A program made the translations under genes and the position numbers. The notes under the pieces were generated by a model that saw only the letters and a list, made by a program, of their open reading frames with translations, was not told where the DNA came from and did no database searches. From an uncultured Algibacter sp. (GTDB lineage: Bacteria; Bacteroidota; Bacteroidia; Flavobacteriales; Flavobacteriaceae), in contig CANMZT010000007.1 in assembly GCA_947502405.1 (NCBI GenBank), forward strand, positions 62,001-126,000: DNA of 64,000 nucleotides, read 5' to 3'. The number at the start of each line of letters is the position of its first letter. Position 1 is the first letter of the stretch. This document shows, in pieces, positions 52,088 through 60,375 of the stretch.

Positions 52088-54643
52088 CTAACCACACTTG
52101 GAAGACCCACAATCTTTACAAGTTAAGCAACCTTCTTGATAAATTAAATTTTCAGATTCACAATTAGTACAAGTTTGTCCTTTTGCTTTTGTACCATCTG
52201 CAACGTAACGCTTTAAGGCTCTACCAACACCATTTTTCCAAGTGTTTATAGACTCACTATCCAATTGTAAACTGTTTATTAAATCTACAATTTTATCAAT
52301 TGGCATATCGTGGCGTAGTGTACTTGAAATCAGTTTTGCATAATTCCAAAACTCCGGATTAAACTTATGGGATAAGCCTTCAATAGTGGTTTTATAACCT
52401 CTTGTATTCTTGTATTGAAAATCGTAGCGTGAAGTACCATCTTCATTTCGATTCTTAATGATGACACCTTTATTAACCCATCTTGGTATTAATATACCAT
52501 CTTCATCATCTGCTAAACCGGTAAATATCTCGTAGGGTTTATCATTTATTAAACCAATAAAGGCAATCCATTTTTCTTTGCTATTTTGAAAACGAACCAC
52601 ATCGGCTTCTAATATTTGAGGGCGCTTCTTTGGGAATCCAGCTTCCTTTTCTTCTTCCTTTTCTTCTTTCTTGTCATCATTAGAAATAAGCACCCCAGAA
52701 CGTGAGCCATCTCTATAAACCGTAACACCTTTACAACCAACTTCCCAAGCTTTTAAGTAAAGTTCGCCTACCAAATCTTCAGTAACATCATTAGGCAAGT
52801 TAATAGTAACACTTATGGAATGATCTACCCATTTCTGGATAGCACCTTGCATACTCACTTTACTCAACCAATCTACGTCATTAGAAGTCGCTTTGTAGTA
52901 AGGCGATTTTTTAATTAACTCATTAATTTCTTCTTGAGAGAAATTCTGTGTTGTATCAATACCGTTTACTTCCATCCATTGCTTAAACCTGTGATGGAAT
53001 ACGACATACTCTTCCCATGAATCGCCAACTTCATCAACAAAATCAACACGTACCTCTTTATCGTTAGGATTCACTTTTCTTCTACGCTTATATACTGGCA
53101 TAAAAACAGGTTCTATTCCAGAGGTAGTTTGCGTCATTAAACTTGTGGTACCTGTTGGAGCAATAGTTAATAACGCAATATTTCGTCTGCCATACTCTAA
53201 CATTTCATAGTATAATTGACTATCAGCTTCTTTCAATCTTTGAATAAACGGATTATTCTTTTCGCGTTCTGCATCAAAAATTGAAAATGCCCCTCGCTCT
53301 TTAGCCAAATGTACTGACGCACGGTAAGCTTCAATAGCTATAGTTTTATGAACTTCTAAAGAAAAAGCATTACCTGCTTCACTACCATATTGAATACCCA
53401 ATGCAGCCAACATATCACCTTCTGCGGTAATACCAACTCCAGTTCTTCTTCCTTCCTCTGCTTTACGCTGTATGTTTAACCATAAATTATGCTCGGTAGC
53501 TTTAACTTCATCAGTTTCTGGATCTTCATCAATTTTCTTTAATATTTTATCAATCTTCTCTAGCTCCAAATCAATTATATCATCCATAATACGTTGTGCG
53601 TAGGCTACATGCTTTTTAAACAAGTCGAAGTTAAATTTAGCATGTGATGTAAAAGGGTTTTCTACATATGAAAACAGATTAATTGCCAACAATCTACAAG
53701 AGTCGTAAGGACATAATGGAATTTCTCCACATGGATTGGTTGATACCGTTTTATAACCTAAATCTGCATAACAATCTGGAACCGACTCGTTAATAATGGT
53801 ATCCCAAAATAAAATTCCAGGTTCTGCTGATTTCCATGCATTATGCACTATTTTTTTCCAAAGTGCATTGGCATCTACAGATTTAGACACTTTAGGATTA
53901 TCACTAAAAATCGGATATTTTTGAGTGTAATCTGTACCGTTTTTTACAGCTTTCATAAAGCTATCGTCAATTCTAACTGATACGTTAGCACCTGTAACTT
54001 TTCCTTGCTCTAATTTTGCATTAATAAAATCTTCCGAATCTGGATGATTTATTGAAACTGAAAGCATTAGTGCACCACGTCTGCCATCTTGTGCAACCTC
54101 TCTTGTAGAATTAGAGTAACGCTCCATAAAAGGCACTAAACCTGTTGATGTTAAAGCTGAATTTTTAACTGCTGAACCTTTAGGGCGTACATGAGATAAA
54201 TCATGACCTACACCACCTCTACGCTTCATGAGCTGAACCTGCTCTTGATCAATCTTCATGATACCACCATAGGAATCTGAATCTCCTGAATTACCAATTA
54301 CAAAACAATTAGATAACGAGCCTATTTGATAAGGGTTACCAATTCCAGCCATAGGACTTCCTTGAGGCACAATGTATTTAAAATTCTTTATTAAATCGAA
54401 AATTTCATCTTCGCTTAACGGATTGCTATATTTTGTTTCAATCCTTGAAATTTCTTTAGCAATTCGCCTATGCATATCGTTAGGTGTTTGCTCATAAATG
54501 TTTCCTTCAGAATCTTTAAGCGCATATTTATTTAGCCATACGCGTGCAGCAAGATCATCATTTTTAAAATATTCTAGTGAAGCATTAAAGGCATCATCTG
54601 AAGTAAATGTTTTGGATGAAGATTTGGCAAGTTCAGTGTTCAT
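52088..54643 (-). CDS. nrdJ: adenosylcobalamin-dependent (class II) ribonucleotide reductase
   Basis: An 851-residue enzyme that makes deoxyribonucleotides without needing oxygen, using a B12 radical. Seen: GSLSNCFVIGNSGD (N-terminal redox Cys), the NPCGEIPL active-site Cys/Glu pair, TIAPTGTTSLMTQTTSG, and a C-terminal zinc-ribbon-like CTNCESENLIYQEGCLTCKDC tail ending in CG. Substrate specificity and regulation by a domain around 690-780 are inferred from family. No B12 riboswitch is seen in the 195 bp upstream. Together with icmF it shows cobalamin dependence. Confidence 0.95.
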   Translation of the reverse strand: MNTELAKSSSKTFTSDDAFNASLEYFKNDDLAARVWLNKYALKDSEGNIYEQTPNDMHRRIAKEISRIETKYSNPLSEDEIFDLIKNFKYIVPQGSPMAGIGNPYQIGSLSNCFVIGNSGDSDSYGGIMKIDQEQVQLMKRRGGVGHDLSHVRPKGSAVKNSALTSTGLVPFMERYSNSTREVAQDGRRGALMLSVSINHPDSEDFINAKLEQGKVTGANVSVRIDDSFMKAVKNGTDYTQKYPIFSDNPKVSKSVDANALWKKIVHNAWKSAEPGILFWDTIINESVPDCYADLGYKTVSTNPCGEIPLCPYDSCRLLAINLFSYVENPFTSHAKFNFDLFKKHVAYAQRIMDDIIDLELEKIDKILKKIDEDPETDEVKATEHNLWLNIQRKAEEGRRTGVGITAEGDMLAALGIQYGSEAGNAFSLEVHKTIAIEAYRASVHLAKERGAFSIFDAEREKNNPFIQRLKEADSQLYYEMLEYGRRNIALLTIAPTGTTSLMTQTTSGIEPVFMPVYKRRRKVNPNDKEVRVDFVDEVGDSWEEYVVFHHRFKQWMEVNGIDTTQNFSQEEINELIKKSPYYKATSNDVDWLSKVSMQGAIQKWVDHSISVTINLPNDVTEDLVGELYLKAWEVGCKGVTVYRDGSRSGVLISNDDKKEEKEEEKEAGFPKKRPQILEADVVRFQNSKEKWIAFIGLINDKPYEIFTGLADDEDGILIPRWVNKGVIIKNRNEDGTSRYDFQYKNTRGYKTTIEGLSHKFNPEFWNYAKLISSTLRHDMPIDKIVDLINSLQLDSESINTWKNGVGRALKRYVADGTKAKGQTCTNCESENLIYQEGCLTCKDCGSSKCG

Positions 54644-54838
54644 TGATACTTTTAGGTTTTAAGTTAAATAGATTAATTAATACAATGTATAAAGAAACTA
54701 TAAAGGTACAACTTAAAACATGATAAAAATCATAAAGTTTACAACAAAAACATGTTAATTAACTGATTTTTAAATGTTTAAAAATTTATTAACATCAAAA
54801 AGTTAACAAATTTTTTGAATAAATATTAACTTTAAATT

Positions 54839-55798
54839 TTAAAAATCCATAGCAAAACCTACACCTAAAAACTGTTTCCATTGCACCTTAGCACCAGATT
54901 CATCAAACTCGCCTTCAATATCTGTAGGTTGAATAATTTTTACATCATCGTCGTATCTTAAATGCGAGCCTAAAGTAGCTCTTACAAATGAGTTTACTTT
55001 AAAATCAAAATCCAATCTCCAATCTATATCCACATTACCAAAATTATTAATGTAATCTGAGTATAAACTTACTTGTTGTTTTACATTAATATTCTCTACT
55101 ATTTCCATTTCGTAACTATTGGTAATTAACATCCCAAACTCTCTTCTTATACGCTCACCAGGAACAACAACATTACCTTCGTTATCCAAAACTGCAGGTT
55201 TAACACCAAAAGAACCAGCATTTGCTAAATCTTCATCTAAAACAAAAGTGGCTTTTAATGTTATTGGAGAAAAATAGAATGATAACTTATCGATATTTTT
55301 TCCATACTCCATTCCACCTCCAAAAAACAAATAACCAGGTGCAAGTAATCTTGAAATAGGATCATCCGTATTGGGATAATTGTATCCATTGGTTAATTGT
55401 GTCCTGAAATTAAGTCTTGCAGAATAAAACCAATCTGAAGAGCTGTTAGGTTTATACCCTAAGTTAGAGTTTAATTCAAATAAATCATCTGTTTTTCTTA
55501 GTTCTCTAGACTCTTGCTTATTAATACCATATCTGATGGAGGCATTATTTTTCCAATTAAAAAACTTGTCTTTATAATTTATTGATGAAATTAAACCCAG
55601 TAAACCCGAGATAGAACTACTTCCTCCTGCATTCCAATTCGTAAAAGATACTTGACTAATATCTACCGAACCTTTATTTTTTTGTATCCATTGCGGCCCT
55701 TTATATTTTTGTATCTCTTCTTTTATAAATAGAGAATCAGGTTGAGCAAAACTTAAATTAAATAGTAGACAAACAAAAATTATTTGCAGATGTTTCAT
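54839..55798 (-). CDS. DUF3078 domain exported protein
   Basis: A 319-residue protein with a signal peptide (IIFVCLLFNLSFAQ). DUF3078 marks are visible: QVSFTNWNAGGSSSISGLL, KDKFFNWKNNASIRYG, and the strand-rich C-terminus ending QFLGVGFAMDF, typical of an outer membrane barrel. Function unknown; the family is almost restricted to Bacteroidota. Single gene. Confidence 0.9.
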   Translation of the reverse strand: MKHLQIIFVCLLFNLSFAQPDSLFIKEEIQKYKGPQWIQKNKGSVDISQVSFTNWNAGGSSSISGLLGLISSINYKDKFFNWKNNASIRYGINKQESRELRKTDDLFELNSNLGYKPNSSSDWFYSARLNFRTQLTNGYNYPNTDDPISRLLAPGYLFFGGGMEYGKNIDKLSFYFSPITLKATFVLDEDLANAGSFGVKPAVLDNEGNVVVPGERIRREFGMLITNSYEMEIVENINVKQQVSLYSDYINNFGNVDIDWRLDFDFKVNSFVRATLGSHLRYDDDVKIIQPTDIEGEFDESGAKVQWKQFLGVGFAMDF

Positions 55799-55870
55799 GG
55801 CTATGTTAGGTTATTTTTAAGTTTCAAGATTCATCAAAAATTGTTCCATTAAGATGAAAAATAAAAAGAT

Positions 55871-57049
55871 TTAATAACTAAACTCTCCGTATTCTGATTT
55901 TATTGTAAGCTTTTTAGTTTCTGAAGCCTCTACTCTACCAATAATTTGTGCATTTACATTAAATGATTTTGAGATTTCAATAATATTTTCAGCAATTTCT
56001 GGAGAGACATATATTTCCATTCTGTGCCCACAATTAAACACCTGGTACATTTCTTTCCAATCGGTTTTAGATTGCTCTTGTATTAATTTAAATAGCGGCG
56101 GAACAGGAAACATATTGTCTTTTACAATATGAAACTCATCTACAAAATGAAGAATTTTTGTTTGAGCACCTCCAGAACAATGTACCATACCGTGGATGGT
56201 ATCGCTTTTATATTTGGATAGTATTTCTTTAATAATTGGCGCGTAAGTTCTTGTTGGAGATAAAACGAGCTTACCAGCATCAATTGGAGCGCCCTCAACA
56301 GCGTCAGTTAATTTTACACCTCCTGAATACACAAGATTTTCTGGAACAGCAGCATCAAAACTTTCTGGGTATTTTTCAGCTAGATATTTACTAAATACAT
56401 CGTGACGAGCCGAAGTTAATCCGTTACTCCCCATACCACCATTATATTCTTTTTCGTAAGTAGCTTGCCCAAAGCTTTCTAAACCAACAATAACATCACC
56501 AGCTTTTATATTGGCATTATCTATAACGTCACTGCGTTTCATTCTGGCTGTAACTGTAGAATCTACAATTATAGTTCTTACTAAATCACCAACATCTGCA
56601 GTTTCACCACCTGTAGAATGGATGGTTACTCCAAACGATTTTAAGTCTTCAAGCAATTCTTCAGTACCATTAATAATAGCCGAAAGCACTTCACCAGGAA
56701 TTAAACTTTTATTTCTTCCAATGGTTGAAGAGAGCATGATATTATCTGTAGCACCAACACACAATAAATCGTCGATATTCATGATTAACGCATCTTGCGC
56801 GATGCCTTTCCAAACGGAAACATCACCCGTTTCCTTCCAATACATATACGCTAAAGATGATTTTGTTCCAGCGCCATCTGCATGCATAATCAAGCAATAA
56901 TCATCATCATTGGTTAAATAATCCGGAACTATTTTACAAAATGCTTTAGGGAATAATCCTTTATCAATATTTTTTATAGCATTGTGTACATCCTCTTTTG
57001 ATGCCGAAACACCACGTTGCGCATAACGTTTTGAAACTTCTTGACTCAT
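55871..57049 (-). CDS. purM: phosphoribosylformylglycinamidine cyclo-ligase (AIR synthase)
   Basis: 392 residues from the internal ATG (MSQEVSKRYAQRGVSASKED). The track's 64 extra residues are encoded by intergenic DNA, including the family 2 repeat, and should be dropped. It closes the imidazole ring in purine synthesis. Seen: HADGAGTKSSLAYMYW, the PurM dimer region NIDDLLCVGATDNIM, and the C-terminal CSGGAQTKI and HRMEIYV blocks. It is the long Bacteroidota-type purM, about 390 residues. Confidence 0.94.
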   Translation of the reverse strand: MSQEVSKRYAQRGVSASKEDVHNAIKNIDKGLFPKAFCKIVPDYLTNDDDYCLIMHADGAGTKSSLAYMYWKETGDVSVWKGIAQDALIMNIDDLLCVGATDNIMLSSTIGRNKSLIPGEVLSAIINGTEELLEDLKSFGVTIHSTGGETADVGDLVRTIIVDSTVTARMKRSDVIDNANIKAGDVIVGLESFGQATYEKEYNGGMGSNGLTSARHDVFSKYLAEKYPESFDAAVPENLVYSGGVKLTDAVEGAPIDAGKLVLSPTRTYAPIIKEILSKYKSDTIHGMVHCSGGAQTKILHFVDEFHIVKDNMFPVPPLFKLIQEQSKTDWKEMYQVFNCGHRMEIYVSPEIAENIIEISKSFNVNAQIIGRVEASETKKLTIKSEYGEFSY

Positions 57050-57170
57050 AATGTTGTATTGTAATGCAAAGAAAAGGAATATTTTAAAAATTAATTGATT
57101 TAAATGGAAATATGAAACAGGTTTTATTAACGAGTTTTCACCAAATTTTAAATGATTAATACTAGCTTTA

Positions 57171-57240
57171 TTGACTTGACTTTGTGAGAAAAAAATGATA
57201 ACTTCGTTTAGCGTTGGATGTAGGTCATTAAAACGACGCA
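57171..57240 (+). repeat. family 2 repeat, copy 3 (cassette 3 left end)
   Basis: TTGACTTTG, 19 bp, TTCGTTTAGCG, then GGATGTAGGTCATTAAAA. It aligns with copies 1 and 2. It lies between purM and the SEC-C gene and carries the same TTGAC-18 bp-TAACTTCG promoter-like core. Confidence 0.6.
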
Positions 57241-57294
57241 TAGCCGCGGAACTTTAGCTGTAATTTCAAGGAACACTACTCACCTATTGAATAA

Positions 57295-59628
57295 ATGAAT
57301 TTAAGAAGTACTGAAGAAATTATTCAAGAAATTAAATCCTTGGTTTATACAACAGGATTCATTTATACTTTGTGCTTAATCTTAGTAGAAGATTTTCATC
57401 TCAATGCAGAAGAAATGCACGAGGTTGATTTTAGAGCAAGACTTAACAAAAATGAAATATCTCTATTAATTGGTTTTCTAATCCAGAAAGAAATTTCTTT
57501 AGAGAAGCCTAAACATCCTCTTGACCTAATTAACCTCAAGAAAAAAACAAGAAAAATAATGGATGAACTTCATTCATCCACAATGATTCCTTCAATTAAT
57601 AAATTCAGACCTATAATTGATAACTTAAAAGAAGGAAATGATATAAGCCCGAGTAAAGAAGATTTTTTTGGAGGCGAAGATATGTTTATTGAACCCATTT
57701 TTTATTCAGGAGATGGAATATATGATTTTCAATACTTAGAGTACTTAGATAAAAAATACAAGTATGATGAAAAATGGTTAAATGAAAACACAAATTTCTA
57801 TTTTGATGAAGTAATTGAAATTGCAAATAGAATCAAATCAATTCATAAAGAAAAATTTCAAAAAGTCAATTTCTTAAGTCTACAAGAGAATAAGGATAAA
57901 TTTAAAAAAAAATTAAAAGAGAGTAAATCCGTTTCTAATAGACAAATTGAGCAAAACTTTGAAGAACTAATTTCAATGTTAGAGTTTTATCAGTTTTTTG
58001 AACTATTCGATTCTGAATCTGACTTAATGGAAAAACTTACTAAAAAAGAAGTTTCAGAAAAAGGGTGGAATTCTTTTTATAAAGGTCTTCTTAATATTTT
58101 TTGCATAAAAAAAACAGATTTTAGTGATAATGAAAAAATATCAAATTTTATTGAAAATTTTGCTATTCCAATAGATGCTGATGGCAGAAATTCTCAATTT
58201 CAGAATATCGGAGATTTTAATCTTTTTTCAGCAAAACCAATTATTCCATTAGGTGCTGAATTATTCTTTATCCCTATTTCTTTTTCATTACTTGAAGCTA
58301 TTTATGAAAGTCCTTATTATTGGATGTTAACAGATAAAAAATACAAAGATAGTCTAGCGTTAAATCGAGGTAAAGTTGGAGAAGAAATAACTTATGAAAT
58401 TCTAGAGAAAATATTTGGAAAAGATCGTGTTTTTAAATCAGTTCGAATCGAATCTAAAAAAGGCTATGATGATACTGACATAGACGTTTTATGCATACTA
58501 GGCAGTATCGCATTATGTGTTCAGGTCAAATCAAAGAAACTCACTCAATTATCTAGGCAAGGAAATTTTGAGCAATTGCGAAAAGATTTTAAAGGTGCTG
58601 TACAAGATGCATACAATCAAGGTCTAGTGTGTAGAGAACGAATCTTAGAAAAAAAAGCGACTTTTTATAATGAACAGAATGAGAAAATTGATTTATTAGA
58701 AGATATTGAAGATGTGTATCTTCTAGTAGTCACAACAGAAAACTATCCTACTTTAGCACATCAATCATTTACTTTATTAGACAAAAAAGAGAATAATCCC
58801 TTTCCGCTAGTAGTAACAATTTTTGATTTAGAGTTGATTGGTCATTATCTAGATAAACCATACGATTTTCTATACTACGTACGTCAAAGAATTGATTTAA
58901 TGGAATCTTACTACGCAGAAGAGGAAATGCATTTTTTAGGATATCATCTAATCAATAAATTATGGAAAAACCCTGAATATGGTTATGTTATGATAACTTC
59001 AGAATATGGTCAATTAATTGATAGAAATTATTACCCTTTTAAAATAGGTTTAGAGACTTCTGCAAAAAGTGATAAAATTAGAAACAGATGGAAAAATGAT
59101 GATTTTGATATTTTATGTAGAGAAATTGAATTATTAAAAACACCCAAAACTACTGATGTAATTTTCCATCTACTTGACTTGTCACAAGAGTCAAGAGAAA
59201 ACATAATAACACATATCAAACTTGCAAAATCAAAAACAAGTAAAGATTACAAACAACATAATTTTTCCATTATATCAGGCCCAGTTAGGTCTTCTTTTGG
59301 AATGACATATATTTCTTGGAAGAATAATGATATCGAATCGCTTTCCAATAGGCTTTATATTCAAAGCCGAGGAAGAAAATACAAAAGCAAAGCGGATTTC
59401 TGGGTTGGATTTGGTTCACTCAAAGACAGTGGTAAAATGGTTGACACTTTAGTGTTCAGTAATGAAAAATGGAAATATGACAAGGAATTAGAAGAAGAAG
59501 TTCAAGTTCTATTTGGAGGCAAGAATAACGGAACACCAATAAAGCTCGGTAAAAAAGTAGGAAGAAATGAATTTTGTCCTTGTGGTAGTGGAATAAAATA
59601 TAAAAAATGCTGTGGAAGAAAATATTAA
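57295..59628 (+). CDS. large accessory protein with nuclease-like domain and C-terminal SEC-C motif (cassette 3)
   Basis: A 777-residue soluble protein. Residues about 1-340 are helical and match no family I know. Residues about 360-520 resemble a PD-(D/E)xK / NERD-type nuclease core: GKVGEEITYEILEKIFG, then DTDIDVLCILGSIALCVQVKSK, where the D...QxK pattern replaces the usual D...ExK. The C-terminus is a SEC-C zinc motif (GRNEFCPCGSGIKYKKCC). Such large, isolated SEC-C/nuclease proteins occur sporadically and could be defence genes, but this is a guess. It lies between a family 2 and a family 1 repeat. Confidence 0.7.
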   Translation: MNLRSTEEIIQEIKSLVYTTGFIYTLCLILVEDFHLNAEEMHEVDFRARLNKNEISLLIGFLIQKEISLEKPKHPLDLINLKKKTRKIMDELHSSTMIPSINKFRPIIDNLKEGNDISPSKEDFFGGEDMFIEPIFYSGDGIYDFQYLEYLDKKYKYDEKWLNENTNFYFDEVIEIANRIKSIHKEKFQKVNFLSLQENKDKFKKKLKESKSVSNRQIEQNFEELISMLEFYQFFELFDSESDLMEKLTKKEVSEKGWNSFYKGLLNIFCIKKTDFSDNEKISNFIENFAIPIDADGRNSQFQNIGDFNLFSAKPIIPLGAELFFIPISFSLLEAIYESPYYWMLTDKKYKDSLALNRGKVGEEITYEILEKIFGKDRVFKSVRIESKKGYDDTDIDVLCILGSIALCVQVKSKKLTQLSRQGNFEQLRKDFKGAVQDAYNQGLVCRERILEKKATFYNEQNEKIDLLEDIEDVYLLVVTTENYPTLAHQSFTLLDKKENNPFPLVVTIFDLELIGHYLDKPYDFLYYVRQRIDLMESYYAEEEMHFLGYHLINKLWKNPEYGYVMITSEYGQLIDRNYYPFKIGLETSAKSDKIRNRWKNDDFDILCREIELLKTPKTTDVIFHLLDLSQESRENIITHIKLAKSKTSKDYKQHNFSIISGPVRSSFGMTYISWKNNDIESLSNRLYIQSRGRKYKSKADFWVGFGSLKDSGKMVDTLVFSNEKWKYDKELEEEVQVLFGGKNNGTPIKLGKKVGRNEFCPCGSGIKYKKCCGRKY

Positions 59629-59673
59629 AAAAAATACAGCTCAATACAAGAAACCAAGCTAGCAAATACCCCC

Positions 59674-59767
59674 GCGTTAGTGATTGCAGAGGAAAGCCCA
59701 CAGCTTTTGCGCCTTAGCGCAGAAGCGAGGACTTGGAACGGAAAGCGCGACCTGCAGGGTAACGCCC
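59674..59767 (+). repeat. family 1 dispersed repeat, copy D
   Basis: Begins gcgttagtgattgcag, contains gaggaaagcccacag, a central hairpin (ttgcgccttagcgcaga), and ggaaagcgcgacc, and ends gggtaacgccc with the aaataatta flank. It lies 45 bp after the SEC-C stop and could mark the right end of cassette 3. Confidence 0.75.
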
Positions 59768-59858
59768 AAATAATTAACAAAAAACATAACATTTTATTAA
59801 GAATGATACCTATTATATTTTTCTATCTTTAAGACTAAATCAAACAAAATAAAATATT

Positions 59859-60221
59859 ATGAATACGCAAGATGTAGCAAACAAGTGGGCACAAATGTGT
59901 CGCGAAGGTAAAAATCTAGAATGTATAGAGGAATTATACGGCGATAATGTAACGAGTAAAGAAATGCCTGGGGTACCTTATGGCGAGGTGCTTACTGGGA
60001 AACAACAGGTTTACGACAAGAGTAAACAATGGCTGGATAATGTAGTGGAGTTTCATAGCGGGGAGATTAGCGACCCCATGGTAGCTGACAACCACTTTAC
60101 TAGTAAAATGAGCTTTGACGTGACTTTTAAAGACCGAGGTAGACAGCAAATGGAAGAGATATGTGTGTTTGAGGTTAATGATGGTAAAATTGTAAATGAG
60201 CAGTTTTTTTATACCATGTAG
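59859..60221 (+). CDS. SnoaL-like / NTF2-fold protein
   Basis: A 120-residue soluble protein with an NTF2-like cone fold: N-terminal helix NKWAQMCREGKNLECIEELY, then strands FHSGEISDPMVADNHFTSKM and EEICVFEVNDGKIVNEQFFY. SnoaL-like proteins are cyclases, isomerases or ligand binders; no clear catalytic residues can be named. Single gene with its own terminator. Confidence 0.82.
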   Translation: MNTQDVANKWAQMCREGKNLECIEELYGDNVTSKEMPGVPYGEVLTGKQQVYDKSKQWLDNVVEFHSGEISDPMVADNHFTSKMSFDVTFKDRGRQQMEEICVFEVNDGKIVNEQFFYTM

Positions 60222-60245
60222 CATTATCATAGATTAAAAATATTT

Positions 60246-60278
60246 AAAACCTCAATTTTAATTGAGGTTTTATTTTTT
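60246..60278 (+). terminator. terminator after the SnoaL gene
   Basis: Stem aaaacctcaatt/aattgaggtttt then T-rich sequence, 25 bp after the stop codon. Confidence 0.85.
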
Positions 60279-60375
60279 TATGCAACGCTATTTACATGAC
60301 TAAAATCACGATTTAAAATCTTGAAATTTTATACTTTTAAAATTGTTTGTTTTTGCTAACTAAATTTTATGCTTT

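Noticed and set aside
57050-57241. 64-residue N-terminal extension of purM in the ORF track
   Set aside because: Not present in the family; it translates the promoter region and the family 2 repeat. The ATG at 57049 gives a normal purM.
59456-59701. ORF on the minus strand starting MGFPLQSLTRGY
   Set aside because: Its N-terminus is encoded by family 1 repeat D and the rest is antisense to the SEC-C gene. Repeat-derived peptides of this type are artefacts.
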